Assembly: GCA_019411365.1 (NCBI GenBank)
Contig: DXQT01000036.1
Span: forward strand, 1-27,342
DNA from: Roseburia sp.
GTDB taxonomy: Bacteria; Bacillota_A; Clostridia; Lachnospirales; Lachnospiraceae
Length of the DNA stretch: 27,342 nucleotides
Direction: 5' to 3'
The notes below the pieces were generated by a model. It made no database searches. It was given only the letters and a program-made list of their open reading frames with translations, and had not been told where the DNA came from. Shown piece after piece: positions 1-8,725 of the stretch (within the stretch, counting starts at the first letter, position 1; every line of letters begins with the position of its first letter). The position numbers and the translations under genes were made by a program.

Positions 1-4
1 GTAA

Positions 5-170
5 ATGAAAGAAAAACGGTACAGACAAATATGATTTCCTTCGTGAGCCATGGAGCTGGGATTCTAACAATCATGGAAGCTTCAGCTGAACATGATTGTT
101 GTTCAGAAGCCCAGCGAAATGCCTGGCGAACAGGAACATCATATTTCGTCTGTACCGTTTTTCTTTTCAT
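5..170. repeat. Large imperfect palindrome (MITE-like or structured RNA candidate)
   Basis: The left arm at 5-40 and right arm at 132-170 are near-perfect inverted copies sharing the core ACGGTACAGAC/GTCTGTACCGT, with small bulges. Inside are nested complements: GCTGGG at 55-60 with CCCAGC at 110-115, and AACAATCATG at 66-75 with CATGATTGTT at 91-100. An alternative pairing exists between 79-91 and 101-110. The A-rich start and T-rich end make the outer stem look like an intrinsic terminator read from either side, so it could terminate the chemoreceptor transcript. No transposase or reverse transcriptase gene is visible and no clear target duplication was found. The arms are seen directly; the nature of the element is inference. 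Confidence 0.65.
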
Positions 171-260
171 AAACCTATAAAATCACGACTTGTGAGAGGA
201 CGCTTATATCTGCCCTTCACACCCTATAAAAGCACCACAGAATCTGCGACACTACGCCAG

Positions 261-1970
261 TTAAACTCCGGTAATTTTAAAATATTCAATGCTTCCGACC
301 AGCTTATCTGCGATCTCACGAAGCTGCTCTGCACTCTTATAAACCTGCTGGAAGGTATCCACAACCATCTCTGTCTCATCGTAAGTCTCTTTTGTGCCGG
401 AAACGTTATCCTGTGCGATAGCAGAGAGATCTTCCACTGCCTGAAGCACTTCGTTGCGCGTGCTGGCAAGATTTTCCGTACTGTCCTTGATCTGGCGGAT
501 GCTCTGCATGGAATTGCTGATCTGGGAGATGACTTCCTCCACAACTTTCTGTGTCTCTGACATACTCTCGCTCTGGCTTATGATGATCTTCTGCATCTCT
601 TCCATGATTTCGACTGCTTTGGAAGAATCATCCTGCAGTTCTTTTGCAGTCTCTTCAATCTCTTTACTGGACTGATTTGACTGCTCTGAAAGCTTCTTGA
701 TCTGTCCTGCAACAACTGCAAAACCTTTTCCACTCTCCCCTGCCCTTGCAGCTTCTATAGAAGCATTCAGGCTGAGCAGATTTGTCTCCTCTGCAATTGA
801 AGTGATAAATTCGGTTGCCGCCTGTATCCTTTTCACAGATTCATTTGTGCGGTTCGTCTGCTCCTGCACTTCATGTATGGTATCCTCTACCTTACTGTTA
901 ATATTCTGCAGCCTGTGTAATGTCTCGGCTGCTTTCTCACTGGACTGCTGCATGGATACCGCATTCTCATCGAGTGTTTTCACTTCTGAGGTTGTCTCTG
1001 TGATGTTTTCTCCCATGATACGCATATGTTCTGAAGTATTTCTGGAATTTTCCGCCTGCTCGGCAGAATTATCCACAACATGATTTACCGCAGTCCTTAC
1101 ATTTTCCATTGTGCCGCTTGTATTGTCTGCCGCTGTCTGCAGTAACCGCGATGCATCCAGAAGCGTCCGCGCATTCTTATCGATCTCTTTGATCGTTTCC
1201 TGCATCGCATCCCGGAGAGTGATCGTAACCCTCGACAGATCTCCTGTCTCATCCTTCTGTTTGAGCATGCGGTCATCTACCCACACTGTGAGATCTCCGG
1301 CGGCAATCTTTCCTACCGCATTGATACTGGTACGGATGTTTTTACTGATGGAGGATGCAAATTTCATTCCGACGATCATGCAAACAATCATCACTGCAAA
1401 TACTGCCGCACTCAACGACCAGATGATCTGATTTATCACCATATCTTTTTCCTGCTTATCCGTTCCCACAAAAACCATGCCAATGATCTCGTCTGTCGAG
1501 CCATTCTGATAAACCGGCATAAAATATCCATAGTTCAATGTCCCCTCAATGGACACCGCCCGGCTGAAATACTCCTCGCCGCCTTTTAACACCTTCTCTA
1601 CGATTTTATCCCCGGCTTTGGAATTTAACACACGGTCACCGTTTCCATCAACTGCGGAGGTCATGATTCTTTTATCCCCGTAAAAAAAGGTGACATCCAT
1701 TCCGCTGTTGCTTTTAATGCGGTCTACAAGACTTTCTGATTTAGAAATGTTATAGCTTCCTTTCCAGATATCGCCATTGCTTGTCTCCATATAGTCGCCG
1801 GTGTTCTGGTCATAAGCTGCCAGTGTAGCTGCCGCTGTACCCTTTAATGCATCCTTCACTTCATCTAACATGGAATTTTTCACCATAGTAACGGAAAACG
1901 CCAGCGAGATGATTCCCAATACAAGTACCGGGCCAATCGAAATTGCAAGGATCTTTTTCTTAATATTCAT
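261..1970 (-). CDS. Methyl-accepting chemotaxis protein with extracytoplasmic Cache-like domain
   Basis: This is a transmembrane chemoreceptor of 569 aa that would control CheA through CheW/CheV. The first membrane helix is about residues 8-29. An extracellular single-Cache-like sensor follows at about 35-180, then a second helix at about 184-206, HAMP at about 205-262 and a long cytoplasmic coiled coil. The signalling tip at 394-421 carries the highly conserved [19 protein letters not shown] core followed by GKGFAVVA. The start has a strong AGGAGG site that overlaps the stop of the upstream BMP lipoprotein gene, leaving an 11-nt gap, so the two are almost certainly co-translated. The ligand is not known; the neighbour suggests that a binding-protein-delivered signal is possible. 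The family call is secure. Confidence 0.96.
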   Translation of the reverse strand: MNIKKKILAISIGPVLVLGIISLAFSVTMVKNSMLDEVKDALKGTAAATLAAYDQNTGDYMETSNGDIWKGSYNISKSESLVDRIKSNSGMDVTFFYGDKRIMTSAVDGNGDRVLNSKAGDKIVEKVLKGGEEYFSRAVSIEGTLNYGYFMPVYQNGSTDEIIGMVFVGTDKQEKDMVINQIIWSLSAAVFAVMIVCMIVGMKFASSISKNIRTSINAVGKIAAGDLTVWVDDRMLKQKDETGDLSRVTITLRDAMQETIKEIDKNARTLLDASRLLQTAADNTSGTMENVRTAVNHVVDNSAEQAENSRNTSEHMRIMGENITETTSEVKTLDENAVSMQQSSEKAAETLHRLQNINSKVEDTIHEVQEQTNRTNESVKRIQAATEFITSIAEETNLLSLNASIEAARAGESGKGFAVVAGQIKKLSEQSNQSSKEIEETAKELQDDSSKAVEIMEEMQKIIISQSESMSETQKVVEEVISQISNSMQSIRQIKDSTENLASTRNEVLQAVEDLSAIAQDNVSGTKETYDETEMVVDTFQQVYKSAEQLREIADKLVGSIEYFKITGV

Positions 1971-1981
1971 GCTGCATCCTC

Positions 1982-3181
1982 CTACTCTACTACAGTGACA
2001 TTCTTAAAGTACCAGTTGATGCCGCCTGTGATCGTCGCATCATCCAGTGTTTTCCCTGCTTCTCCGACGGTCTCTCCGGTGTTTGTCTCGATCACTCCGT
2101 CAAACACCCCATTTTCTCCTGCCAATATCTGCTTTTTAGCCTCCTCGACTTTTTCTTCTGTTCCATCGGCACAAAAATCAGCCAGCGCTGTAATACCAAC
2201 CAGATTTTCCGTCATACCGCCATAATAATTGCTGCCATCCCATGTTCCATCGATCACACTCTGCACTGCTGCAGTATAATAGGCACTCCAGTTCCAGATC
2301 ACGCTGCACAGACACGCATCCGGTGCATTTTTACTCATATCAGAATTATATCCAATACTGTAGACACCACGCTCCTGCGCAAGCGTCTGAGGATACTCCG
2401 TATCACAGTGCTGTGCGATCACATCACATCCCATGTCAAGAAGTGTCTGTGCTGCTGCCTTCTCGCCTTCCGGATCAAACCAGCTGTTTGTCACTTTTAC
2501 ATACACCTCTGCATTCTGGTTCACGGAATAGATTCCAAGCGCAAACGCATCAATTCCGCCTGTCACCTCCGAATTTTCTGAATCCATCGCTGCCACATAG
2601 CCGATTTTGTCCGTCTCTGTATTCATTCCTGCAACAATCCCGCTTAAATATCTCGCCTGATAAATCCTGCCAAAATAGTTGTTAAAATTCTTTCCATTAC
2701 TCATATATCCGGTTCCATGGGAAAAATAGATATCCGGATACTCCTCCGCCATCTCGGCTGTCGTCTCCATGTACCCCCAGCTTGTCGTAAAAATAATGTT
2801 ACATCCCTCATCAATACATTCCTGGATTGCTGTCCTTGTCGCTGCTGCATCCGTGTCCGCTACATTAATCTTACGCACGATCTGTTCGTCTGAAAGTCCA
2901 AGATTCTGCTGCATTCCCTGAATTCCCAGATCATGTGTATAGGTATAGCCGCTTCCCTCTGCCGGATCCGACAGATGAATGACACCTACCTTGATCTCAT
3001 CCTTTGGAATACCTGTGGATGTCGTATTATCCCCTGCCACGGAGCTCTCCGTTCCCTGCTCATCACTTCCATCCACACTGTTCGTTGCATAATCATCAAT
3101 CTCTGTCTGCGCCCCACAGCCTGCCAGCAGGCAGCCGCACAATAACGCTGCGATCCATCCACTCCATTTTTTCTTTTTCAT
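1982..3181 (-). CDS. BMP-family (basic membrane protein) substrate-binding lipoprotein
   Basis: This is a secreted, lipid-anchored periplasmic-binding-fold protein of the BMP/PnrA-like family, whose studied members bind purine nucleosides. It has a Lys-rich signal peptide and the lipobox LLAGC, with the anchored Cys at residue 22 from the chosen start. Family-type segments follow, such as [21 protein letters not shown] and the [13 protein letters not shown] and [12 protein letters not shown] regions. The longer start at 3193 has a GGGAG site only 2 nt away. The start at 3181 has GAGG at 6 nt and gives a normal signal peptide, so it is preferred. No ABC permease or ATPase gene lies beside it; the partner is a chemoreceptor 11 nt downstream. 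Nucleoside binding is inferred from the family. Confidence 0.9.
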   Translation of the reverse strand: MKKKKWSGWIAALLCGCLLAGCGAQTEIDDYATNSVDGSDEQGTESSVAGDNTTSTGIPKDEIKVGVIHLSDPAEGSGYTYTHDLGIQGMQQNLGLSDEQIVRKINVADTDAAATRTAIQECIDEGCNIIFTTSWGYMETTAEMAEEYPDIYFSHGTGYMSNGKNFNNYFGRIYQARYLSGIVAGMNTETDKIGYVAAMDSENSEVTGGIDAFALGIYSVNQNAEVYVKVTNSWFDPEGEKAAAQTLLDMGCDVIAQHCDTEYPQTLAQERGVYSIGYNSDMSKNAPDACLCSVIWNWSAYYTAAVQSVIDGTWDGSNYYGGMTENLVGITALADFCADGTEEKVEEAKKQILAGENGVFDGVIETNTGETVGEAGKTLDDATITGGINWYFKNVTVVE

Positions 3182-3245
3182 CTGACGCCTCATTTCTCCC
3201 TGTAAACACGATCTCTGGTATCAAAAAGCAACCACTAATTCTAGT

Positions 3246-3273
3246 TTAATACAATTTTCTCATTTTTCAACAA
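3246..3273 (-). promoter_or_regulatory. Possible promoter of the BMP lipoprotein/chemoreceptor operon
   Basis: On the minus strand TTGTTG (3268-3273) is followed after 16 nt by TATTAA (3246-3251). This is a weak match. The -35 element overlaps the proximal Spo0A-box-like repeat at 3266-3272, the arrangement seen at many Spo0A-activated promoters. Confidence 0.35.
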
Positions 3274-3293
3274 TTTTCTGTCATTTTTCGACA
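3251..3293. repeat. Tandem repeat with two Spo0A-box-like sites
   Basis: Two copies of ACAATTTTCT(GT)CATTTTTC followed by A or G lie at 3251-3269 and 3270-3290. On the minus strand each ends in a 0A-box-like heptamer: TGTCGAA at 3287-3293, a perfect match to the known box, and TGTTGAA at 3266-3272, with one mismatch. The heptamers are 21 bp apart, two helical turns. The sites and spacing are seen; Spo0A binding is inference. Confidence 0.5.
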
Positions 3294-3306
3294 TATTCAT
3301 TTTATA

Positions 3307-3335
3307 TTGTTCTCCTACGCAAAAAAAGCTATACT
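3307..3335 (+). promoter_or_regulatory. Probable exoA promoter
   Basis: TTGTTC (3307-3312), a 17-nt spacer and TATACT (3330-3335) form a reasonable sigma-A promoter. The leader then holds a 7-bp hairpin, GCGGCAG (3351-3357) with CTGCCGC (3373-3379), that ends exactly where the ribosome site begins. Confidence 0.5.
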
Positions 3336-3400
3336 GTATATAAAAAATCAGCGGCAGATGCCCCCACGGTCACTGCCGCAGGAAAAGGATGGATAAAACT

Positions 3401-4156
3401 ATGAAATTTATTTCCTGGAATGTAAACGGACTTCGTGCCTGCATGCAAAAAGGATTTTTAGATTTTTTCAATGAAGTGGATGCAGATTTTTTCTGTGTCC
3501 AGGAGACAAAATTACAGGAGGGGCAGATTGCCCTTGATCTCCCCGGGTACTATCAGTTCTGGAATTATGCCGAAAAAAAAGGCTATTCGGGCACTGCTAT
3601 TTTTACAAAACACGAACCACTCTCTGTCTCTTATGGCATCGGCATCCCGGAGCATGACCATGAGGGGCGTGTCATCACATTGGAATACGATGCTTTTTAT
3701 CTGGTTACCTGTTACACTCCGAATTCCCAGAACGAACTGGCAAGACTTCCTTACCGCATGCAGTGGGAAGAAGATTTTCTTGCCTTTCTGAAAAGGCTCG
3801 ACGAGGTAAAACCTGTCATTGTCTGTGGAGATCTGAATGTTGCACATGAAGAAATTGATTTGAAGAATCCAAAAACCAACCGCAAAAATGCCGGTTTTTC
3901 CGATGAGGAACGTGCAAAGATGACCACTCTGTTAAACTCTGGATTCACAGATACTTTCCGCTATTTTTATCCGGATAAAGAGGGCATCTACTCCTGGTGG
4001 TCTTACCGGTTCAAGGCACGTGAGAAGAACGCTGGATGGCGTATTGACTATTTTATCACTTCCAGATGTCTGGATGCAAAGCTGCAGTCTGCCGGAATCC
4101 ATACGGAAGTGTACGGCTCTGACCATTGTCCGGTGGAACTTATTGCAGACGCCTGA
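3401..4156 (+). CDS. exoA: Exodeoxyribonuclease III / AP endonuclease
   Basis: This DNA repair enzyme incises 5' to abasic sites and removes 3' blocking groups. It belongs to the EEP nuclease superfamily and is about 251 aa, the usual length. Recognisable motifs are WNVNGLRAC at the N-terminus, QETKLQ with the metal-binding Glu, the GDLNVAHEEID catalytic region, the WWSYRFKAREKNAGWRIDY block and the SDHCPVEL terminal His motif. An in-frame ATG at 3389 is also possible with an adjacent AGGA. The start at 3401 is preferred because it has AGGATGG 8 nt upstream and reproduces the MKxISWNVNG start typical of Gram-positive ExoA. It is the only plus-strand protein gene in the window and probably monocistronic. 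Confidence 0.96.
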   Translation: MKFISWNVNGLRACMQKGFLDFFNEVDADFFCVQETKLQEGQIALDLPGYYQFWNYAEKKGYSGTAIFTKHEPLSVSYGIGIPEHDHEGRVITLEYDAFYLVTCYTPNSQNELARLPYRMQWEEDFLAFLKRLDEVKPVIVCGDLNVAHEEIDLKNPKTNRKNAGFSDEERAKMTTLLNSGFTDTFRYFYPDKEGIYSWWSYRFKAREKNAGWRIDYFITSRCLDAKLQSAGIHTEVYGSDHCPVELIADA

Positions 4157-4197
4157 TGCAGCGATAATATGTTTTTTAACGTCGTTTCGCATAAGAT

Positions 4198-4243
4198 AAA
4201 AAGGGCGTGTGAAAAAACTCTCGTTTTTTCACACGCCCTTTTT
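4198..4243. terminator. Bidirectional intrinsic terminator
   Basis: A perfect stem AAAGGGCGTGTGAAAAAAC with its complement encloses a TCTC loop, with A-rich and T-rich flanks. It lies between the convergent ends of exoA and the sortase-substrate gene and can serve both. Confidence 0.9.
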
Positions 4244-4282
4244 ACCTCTTTCAGATTTTTTACATGATCCTATTTTTCATGA

Positions 4283-6517
4283 TTACCATTCCCTTTTTTT
4301 GTATCTCTTTCCTGCTGCAAACAGCGCACCGCATCCTGCACAGAGAATGAGCGTCCATACCATCCACATGGAACTGTCTCCTGTTTTTGGCGATCTGCCT
4401 GTCAGAGTGGTATTCACATCCTCATATACCAAGGCATAGGTTGAGAAACCATCCGTTGCAAATGTAAACTGATTCGTGGCTGCATCGTAATTTCCATCGA
4501 TCAGTGTTGCTACACCATCATGGATTCTGACGATCCTGTAAGTGCGTTCAATACTACTGTCATGGTTCACAAGGTTCTGCGGAATTGTGATCGCTATATA
4601 CATTGGTGCGGATAAATCCGTAATCTGGCGATCCGCTCTTCCTGATATTTTCAATGTTAAATTAAGATTTAAGTATTGTCCGATCACATTGTTTCCAAGA
4701 ACACTCTGAATGAGTGCAATCTCTTCTTTTGTTGGTGTCGTGCCGGATGCACTCAAAACAAACTGCGTCTTATTTCCAGCTTTTACTGCCTTGTTCTCGT
4801 CTTCACTTAACTTTGCAAGATTCAGCAGCTGATCTGCTGCACTTGCGATATTGATTGCAGGGACTCCCTCTCCACTTACAGACTGTGCAGTTATCGCATT
4901 ATCTGTAGATCCCGCAGCCGAAGAAGCAGTTGTGGAAGATGTATTGGAACTTTTTTCCGTTTTTGCATTACCATTATCCGCTTTCTTTGCTGTTTTCACA
5001 ATAAAATAAGTTGAGAACTGATTTGTCTCAAAAGACAGCGTACCATCTTCCGACACAGACGTTGGAAGGTTTGTGAGGTTTCCGTCATGCTCCCTTACAA
5101 CCGCATATCCTGCCGCCGTGTCATAATCAGCCACTTTTAGATTCATTTTCACAGGCTGGCCAAACTGCGTGACTGGAGTCTCCCAGTTAGTTCCATTTCC
5201 CTTGCTGACAATCTGGTCTAAGGTCAGGTTTACTGCTTCTGCACTTACTGCATTTTCTACCTGTGCAAGTGCATTTGTTGTATTTGCATCCGAATCCTCC
5301 ACGGTAAGACGCAGATTTCCACTTGGAGCCGCATTTGCTCCATTTTCAACAGACGCAGAAGATACTTTTGTTCCTGATGTATTAATTTCATCCTGTGTCT
5401 GTTTGAAGATTCCTTTAAAATGTACGTTGGTATCCGGCATTGTGAAAGTGAAGGTGGATACCTGATTGTCCAATGCCTCCAGCTCCACTCCATTGATGGA
5501 AGCCCCTGACAACTGATAACCATAATCCGGGATCAACTTAATGGTAACAACATCATCTCTTTTTACCGCAAGATGTCCCCCGCTTTTATCTCCCGGATTA
5601 TTTGCAAAATCAGAAAATGTCATTTGCGGCACATCTTGACCATTGATTTTAATAATTTCCGCTGTTCCATGTTCGATCCTGCCATCTTCCCCATAGGTAT
5701 CATCATACGCCCAAGTAACAGTCAGGCATTTTCGATCGATCTGGATATGCTGAGTACCATTTACCGTGATAGCAGTATCTTCACTGGTTCCTGCGGTCTG
5801 CGCTCCATAAAACTGTATCTCATACTCATCCGTCTTTGCCATCTGTGCATATATGGATACAGATGTAACCGATTCATCCAATAAGCAAACCATTCCACTC
5901 TCATCAAATGCTGCCTTTTTTTGATTTAACAGATCTGTAAGCGTAACAAACCCGGTATTATCTGGATTTACATATAATTCCAGTCCTGCATATAACTTCA
6001 TGTCCTGATACGAACTCCATGCATTTCCTTCAAACTGCAAGCTTACCCCAGTTGGCTGCCCCGGATTACCACCCTGACTCCCACCACCTGCGGAAGTGTC
6101 TGTAAACTCAATATGAATATCGCCTGTAATTTCAATCGGAACACCATCTTTCACTTCTCCGCTGTTTGGAATTGCCGCCTTATAAGTACTGCCTTGTGCA
6201 TAAGTAATTTTAATATATACATTCTCACCCTGAATGGTATATTTAGGTCTTCCCTGATTATCAGACGCTGTCAGCTCCGATATTTCTTTCCACTCAGCAC
6301 TTGCACTGTTATCACGATAATCTGTGGAATATTGGATTGTACCATATGTATTTTTGTAATTTACATCATAAGTCCCATTATCCAATGTAATCTCTACAGA
6401 ATTACCGCTGCCTTGTCCTCCTTCATTCTCTGCCGACACGTTCATCGCCGGCAGGACACCGAATATCAGTACCAATGTCAACAGGGCACTGACTGCTTTC
6501 TTCCACGCCCTTCTCAT
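4283..6517 (-). CDS. Sortase-anchored surface protein (SPKTG signal)
   Basis: This is a 744-aa exported wall-anchored protein of unknown function. It begins with a signal peptide (residues 1-29, ending near VSAEN) and ends with the sorting signal SPKTG at 709-713, a hydrophobic helix and the basic tail KRYKKREW. The body is beta-rich. A segment around residues 330-375 with the PDYGYQLSGASINGVE and FTMPDTNVHFKG patterns resembles bacterial InlB-type B-repeat domains. Two later segments share an FSTY signature (QFSTYFIVKTA and GFSTYALVYED) and look like a duplicated domain. A Ser/Thr/Ala-rich linker lies between them. The start follows AGGAGG. It is the last gene of the group with the RsgI-like lipoprotein and the LuxR regulator. 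The anchor call is firm; adhesion would be a guess. Confidence 0.88.
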   Translation of the reverse strand: MRRAWKKAVSALLTLVLIFGVLPAMNVSAENEGGQGSGNSVEITLDNGTYDVNYKNTYGTIQYSTDYRDNSASAEWKEISELTASDNQGRPKYTIQGENVYIKITYAQGSTYKAAIPNSGEVKDGVPIEITGDIHIEFTDTSAGGGSQGGNPGQPTGVSLQFEGNAWSSYQDMKLYAGLELYVNPDNTGFVTLTDLLNQKKAAFDESGMVCLLDESVTSVSIYAQMAKTDEYEIQFYGAQTAGTSEDTAITVNGTQHIQIDRKCLTVTWAYDDTYGEDGRIEHGTAEIIKINGQDVPQMTFSDFANNPGDKSGGHLAVKRDDVVTIKLIPDYGYQLSGASINGVELEALDNQVSTFTFTMPDTNVHFKGIFKQTQDEINTSGTKVSSASVENGANAAPSGNLRLTVEDSDANTTNALAQVENAVSAEAVNLTLDQIVSKGNGTNWETPVTQFGQPVKMNLKVADYDTAAGYAVVREHDGNLTNLPTSVSEDGTLSFETNQFSTYFIVKTAKKADNGNAKTEKSSNTSSTTASSAAGSTDNAITAQSVSGEGVPAINIASAADQLLNLAKLSEDENKAVKAGNKTQFVLSASGTTPTKEEIALIQSVLGNNVIGQYLNLNLTLKISGRADRQITDLSAPMYIAITIPQNLVNHDSSIERTYRIVRIHDGVATLIDGNYDAATNQFTFATDGFSTYALVYEDVNTTLTGRSPKTGDSSMWMVWTLILCAGCGALFAAGKRYKKREW

Positions 6518-6577
6518 CCGCTTTTCCTCCTATACTACTTTTAGTGTAATTATGTTCTCCCATTTGGGGCCTCTTCT

Positions 6578-6719
6578 CTACATTTTTCCGCTTCCGCCAC
6601 ATACCGTACATTTCTTCGCTCCATGACAGAGAATACAATCATCCGTGATCACACCCTTGCCATGACAAATAGAGCACGGCTTTCCATGCGAACCGCCACA
6701 GAGTTCGCAGACAATTTTT
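6578..6719 (-). pseudogene. Out-of-frame DnaJ-type zinc-finger tail of the RsgI-like lipoprotein
   Basis: In the -1 frame relative to the lipoprotein ORF, the minus strand from the A5 tract (6715-6719) to a TAG at 6578-6580 encodes four CxxC knuckles: CELCGG, CSICHGKG, CILCHG and CTVCGGSGK. The spacing is that of a DnaJ central zinc-finger domain, which binds two zinc ions. The frame is closed upstream by a TGA and has no ATG, GTG or TTG before the first Cys, so it cannot be a separate gene. One extra A in the tract would fuse it in frame as QEK-IVCELC. A natural mutation, a sequencing indel and a programmed frameshift are all possible; no canonical slippery heptamer is present. Confidence 0.8.
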
Positions 6720-7173
6720 CCTGCACCCAGACAACATCTGTCGTAACCTCATTCTGCCCGGTCAGATATCCTTTTTCTTCTGCGGCACCCACAATTGTCT
6801 CCATCCCATCTGCAAGCTTCTGTCCTGTCAGATCAACTGTTTCAAATAAATCTGCCGCATCCTCATTCAGATACTCCACATAGACAATGCATCCTTCCGC
6901 ATCCAAATATAAATTAAATTCAGGATTAATTTTTACATGGATCACAGCCGCATACACTAAATCGTCTGGTATCCCAACCCTTCCGGCTTTCTCCGTCGAA
7001 AAAGCTTCCTCCGTTTCTGTCCCCATGACTGTTTCTGCAGCACGGCTTTCTTCAGAACTCTGTTCGGTCGTTGCGATCGTCTGATCACTCACTTCTTTTC
7101 CGCAGGAAGTTACAGTAAACAACATCACCGCAAGACAAAAAAAGACTCCCATGTCACGCACCTTATGTCTCAT
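6649..7173 (-). CDS. RsgI-like domain lipoprotein, C-terminus altered by frameshift
   Basis: This is an exported lipoprotein of 174 aa as read. The signal peptide ends at VTSC with the anchored Cys at residue 24, and a Ser/Thr/Glu-rich linker follows. A compact domain at about 70-145 (HVKINPEFNLYLDAEG followed by VYVEYLNEDAADL) resembles the extracellular middle domain of RsgI-type anti-sigma factors. The RsgI cytoplasmic N-terminal helix is absent, so it is not a classical anti-sigma factor. AGGAGG lies 7 nt before the ATG. The last 20 or so residues after VWVQEK look random, while a zinc-finger sequence continues in another frame, so the true product probably ended at 6578. It lies between the LuxR-type regulator and the sortase substrate. 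The role is unknown. Confidence 0.75.
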   Translation of the reverse strand: MRHKVRDMGVFFCLAVMLFTVTSCGKEVSDQTIATTEQSSEESRAAETVMGTETEEAFSTEKAGRVGIPDDLVYAAVIHVKINPEFNLYLDAEGCIVYVEYLNEDAADLFETVDLTGQKLADGMETIVGAAEEKGYLTGQNEVTTDVVWVQEKLSANSVAVRMESRALFVMARV

Positions 7174-7254
7174 TCAAGCCTCCTATCTCCATAAAAGGAA
7201 TATACTTGAAAAATCTTAACATAAAATTACACGATCCGGGAGTTTACATATGTC

Positions 7255-8670
7255 TCAATCGTCACGATCAGCCTTTTTTTCCGGTTTCCATGTATAATAA
7301 AACTGGATCAGGCCAATCCTTGAATTTGTATCTGTTTTTTTGTTGAGCGATGAAATATATCGATATAACATTGCCCTTGAAATATAAAGCCTATTTGCGA
7401 TCTCCTGCACCTCCTCATCCGATGCCAAAAGCATTTTCAACACCTCCTGCTCCCGTTCTGTCAGCGCATAGGTATCTGCAAATGCTGAAAAATACTCCTG
7501 CTCCTCTTCCTGTTTCCGCTCCTGATCAGGCAATTCCACATCCGTCTGTCCCATCACCGTGTAAATATAAATCGCAATGCTGATCAGTACAAATAACCCG
7601 ATCGATGCGATCATGATCTTTATACTGTCGCCGGACCGGATCAGTGCTACAGAAAAGCTTCCAATGAGTATGGCGCAGAGATTGTTCACCGCTCTTCCCA
7701 TGCCAGCCCAAAACTGTGGCACTCTCATGTACCCCGCCAGCCGCACAAAACCGGTCGAGAAAAACACAACAAAGAAGCCTGCCGACAGATAAAATACGAT
7801 CAGCCCAAGCAAAAAAGAGCCGCCGGAAACAATCACAAGTATACACACCGTGGAAAGCAGCGTCACGCAGTACATGATAAGGTTCCTGTATCTGCCTTTT
7901 CCATAATCAAACAACACGCCTGACACAAGTCCGCTGACCGCCAGGATCAGTCTTGGCCACTGTCCGATATCCATACTTCCACCTGCATGCCCTAATGTCA
8001 CTGCATTGTCTAATGTTGCAAAAATACAGGTCATAAGGGCGACTGTGAAAATGAGCATAACTGCCGCTGCATACGGATGTCTGATGGGATCTGACTCATA
8101 TAGGTTCCACTCCATCAGGCTTCCCGCCACCTTCCTTTTCTCCACCAGAAAAAGAAGTGCCCAGAATGCAACAGTCAAAATCACTGCTTCCACCGCTGCA
8201 TTATGGATCAGATTATTTTCAAGAAACTGTAAAAAAAGTCCAGTTGCATACGATACCCCCACCGTTTCCGCCAGATGTTCTTCCATACCATAGCGGCACG
8301 CTGCCCGGTAGTGTACCAGACTTCCGGCTATTCCAAGCAGCACATATAAAATCAGTCCTGCTGCAAGTGTGCTTCCATAACTCTGATGTACCTGGATTCC
8401 CCACAGACATACGGCTGCGAGAACTCCTGCACCAGCACTGCCCGCCTTCTTTGCTCTTTCCCGCATTTTACCATCCAGTACGCCAAACAGAAGAAAACCA
8501 ACCGTGCTGCTTCCAAGCACATAACTCTGTGCCAGCACCACTCCGCCTGAATCCGTCTGAAATGCCATCATATTGTCAAATAAATATTCTGCTCCTAAAA
8601 ACACATAATTAAATAATGCCAGAGCAGTCATAATCTCGATCCGCTCTCTCTTCCAGAAGGTATTCTTCAT
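7255..8670 (-). CDS. Membrane-embedded LuxR-type transcriptional regulator
   Basis: This 471-aa protein has an N-terminal region of about 380 residues with roughly a dozen hydrophobic segments of MFS-like appearance, followed by a charged linker and a LuxR-type helix-turn-helix at about 396-455. The helix-turn-helix is marked by ALTEREQEVLKMLL, VQEIANRLYISRAMLYRYIS and a final NSRIGLIQFY. Such proteins are thought to sense a signal in the membrane and regulate nearby genes, but the signal is not known here. The gene follows mnmA by 55 nt with a weak AAAGG site. The downstream RsgI-like lipoprotein and the sortase substrate are the obvious candidate targets. That link is inferred from position only. 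Confidence 0.85.
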   Translation of the reverse strand: MKNTFWKRERIEIMTALALFNYVFLGAEYLFDNMMAFQTDSGGVVLAQSYVLGSSTVGFLLFGVLDGKMRERAKKAGSAGAGVLAAVCLWGIQVHQSYGSTLAAGLILYVLLGIAGSLVHYRAACRYGMEEHLAETVGVSYATGLFLQFLENNLIHNAAVEAVILTVAFWALLFLVEKRKVAGSLMEWNLYESDPIRHPYAAAVMLIFTVALMTCIFATLDNAVTLGHAGGSMDIGQWPRLILAVSGLVSGVLFDYGKGRYRNLIMYCVTLLSTVCILVIVSGGSFLLGLIVFYLSAGFFVVFFSTGFVRLAGYMRVPQFWAGMGRAVNNLCAILIGSFSVALIRSGDSIKIMIASIGLFVLISIAIYIYTVMGQTDVELPDQERKQEEEQEYFSAFADTYALTEREQEVLKMLLASDEEVQEIANRLYISRAMLYRYISSLNKKTDTNSRIGLIQFYYTWKPEKKADRDD

Positions 8671-8725
8671 TTGTTAATTCTGCCTTTAATTTTTATAAAA
8701 TTTCCGTATCATTCCGTGCCAGACC

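Noticed and set aside
5..170. Retron msr-msd RNA
   Set aside because: Inverted ends fit loosely, but no reverse transcriptase gene is visible in the window and the left flank is missing, so the claim cannot be supported.
96..560. Plus-strand ORF of 154 codons
   Set aside because: It runs across half of the palindrome and then antisense to the conserved chemoreceptor gene; no ribosome site and no recognisable protein features.
6578..6719. Independent small zinc-finger gene
   Set aside because: The frame has no start codon before the first Cys and is bounded by a TGA just upstream; a frameshifted tail is the better explanation.
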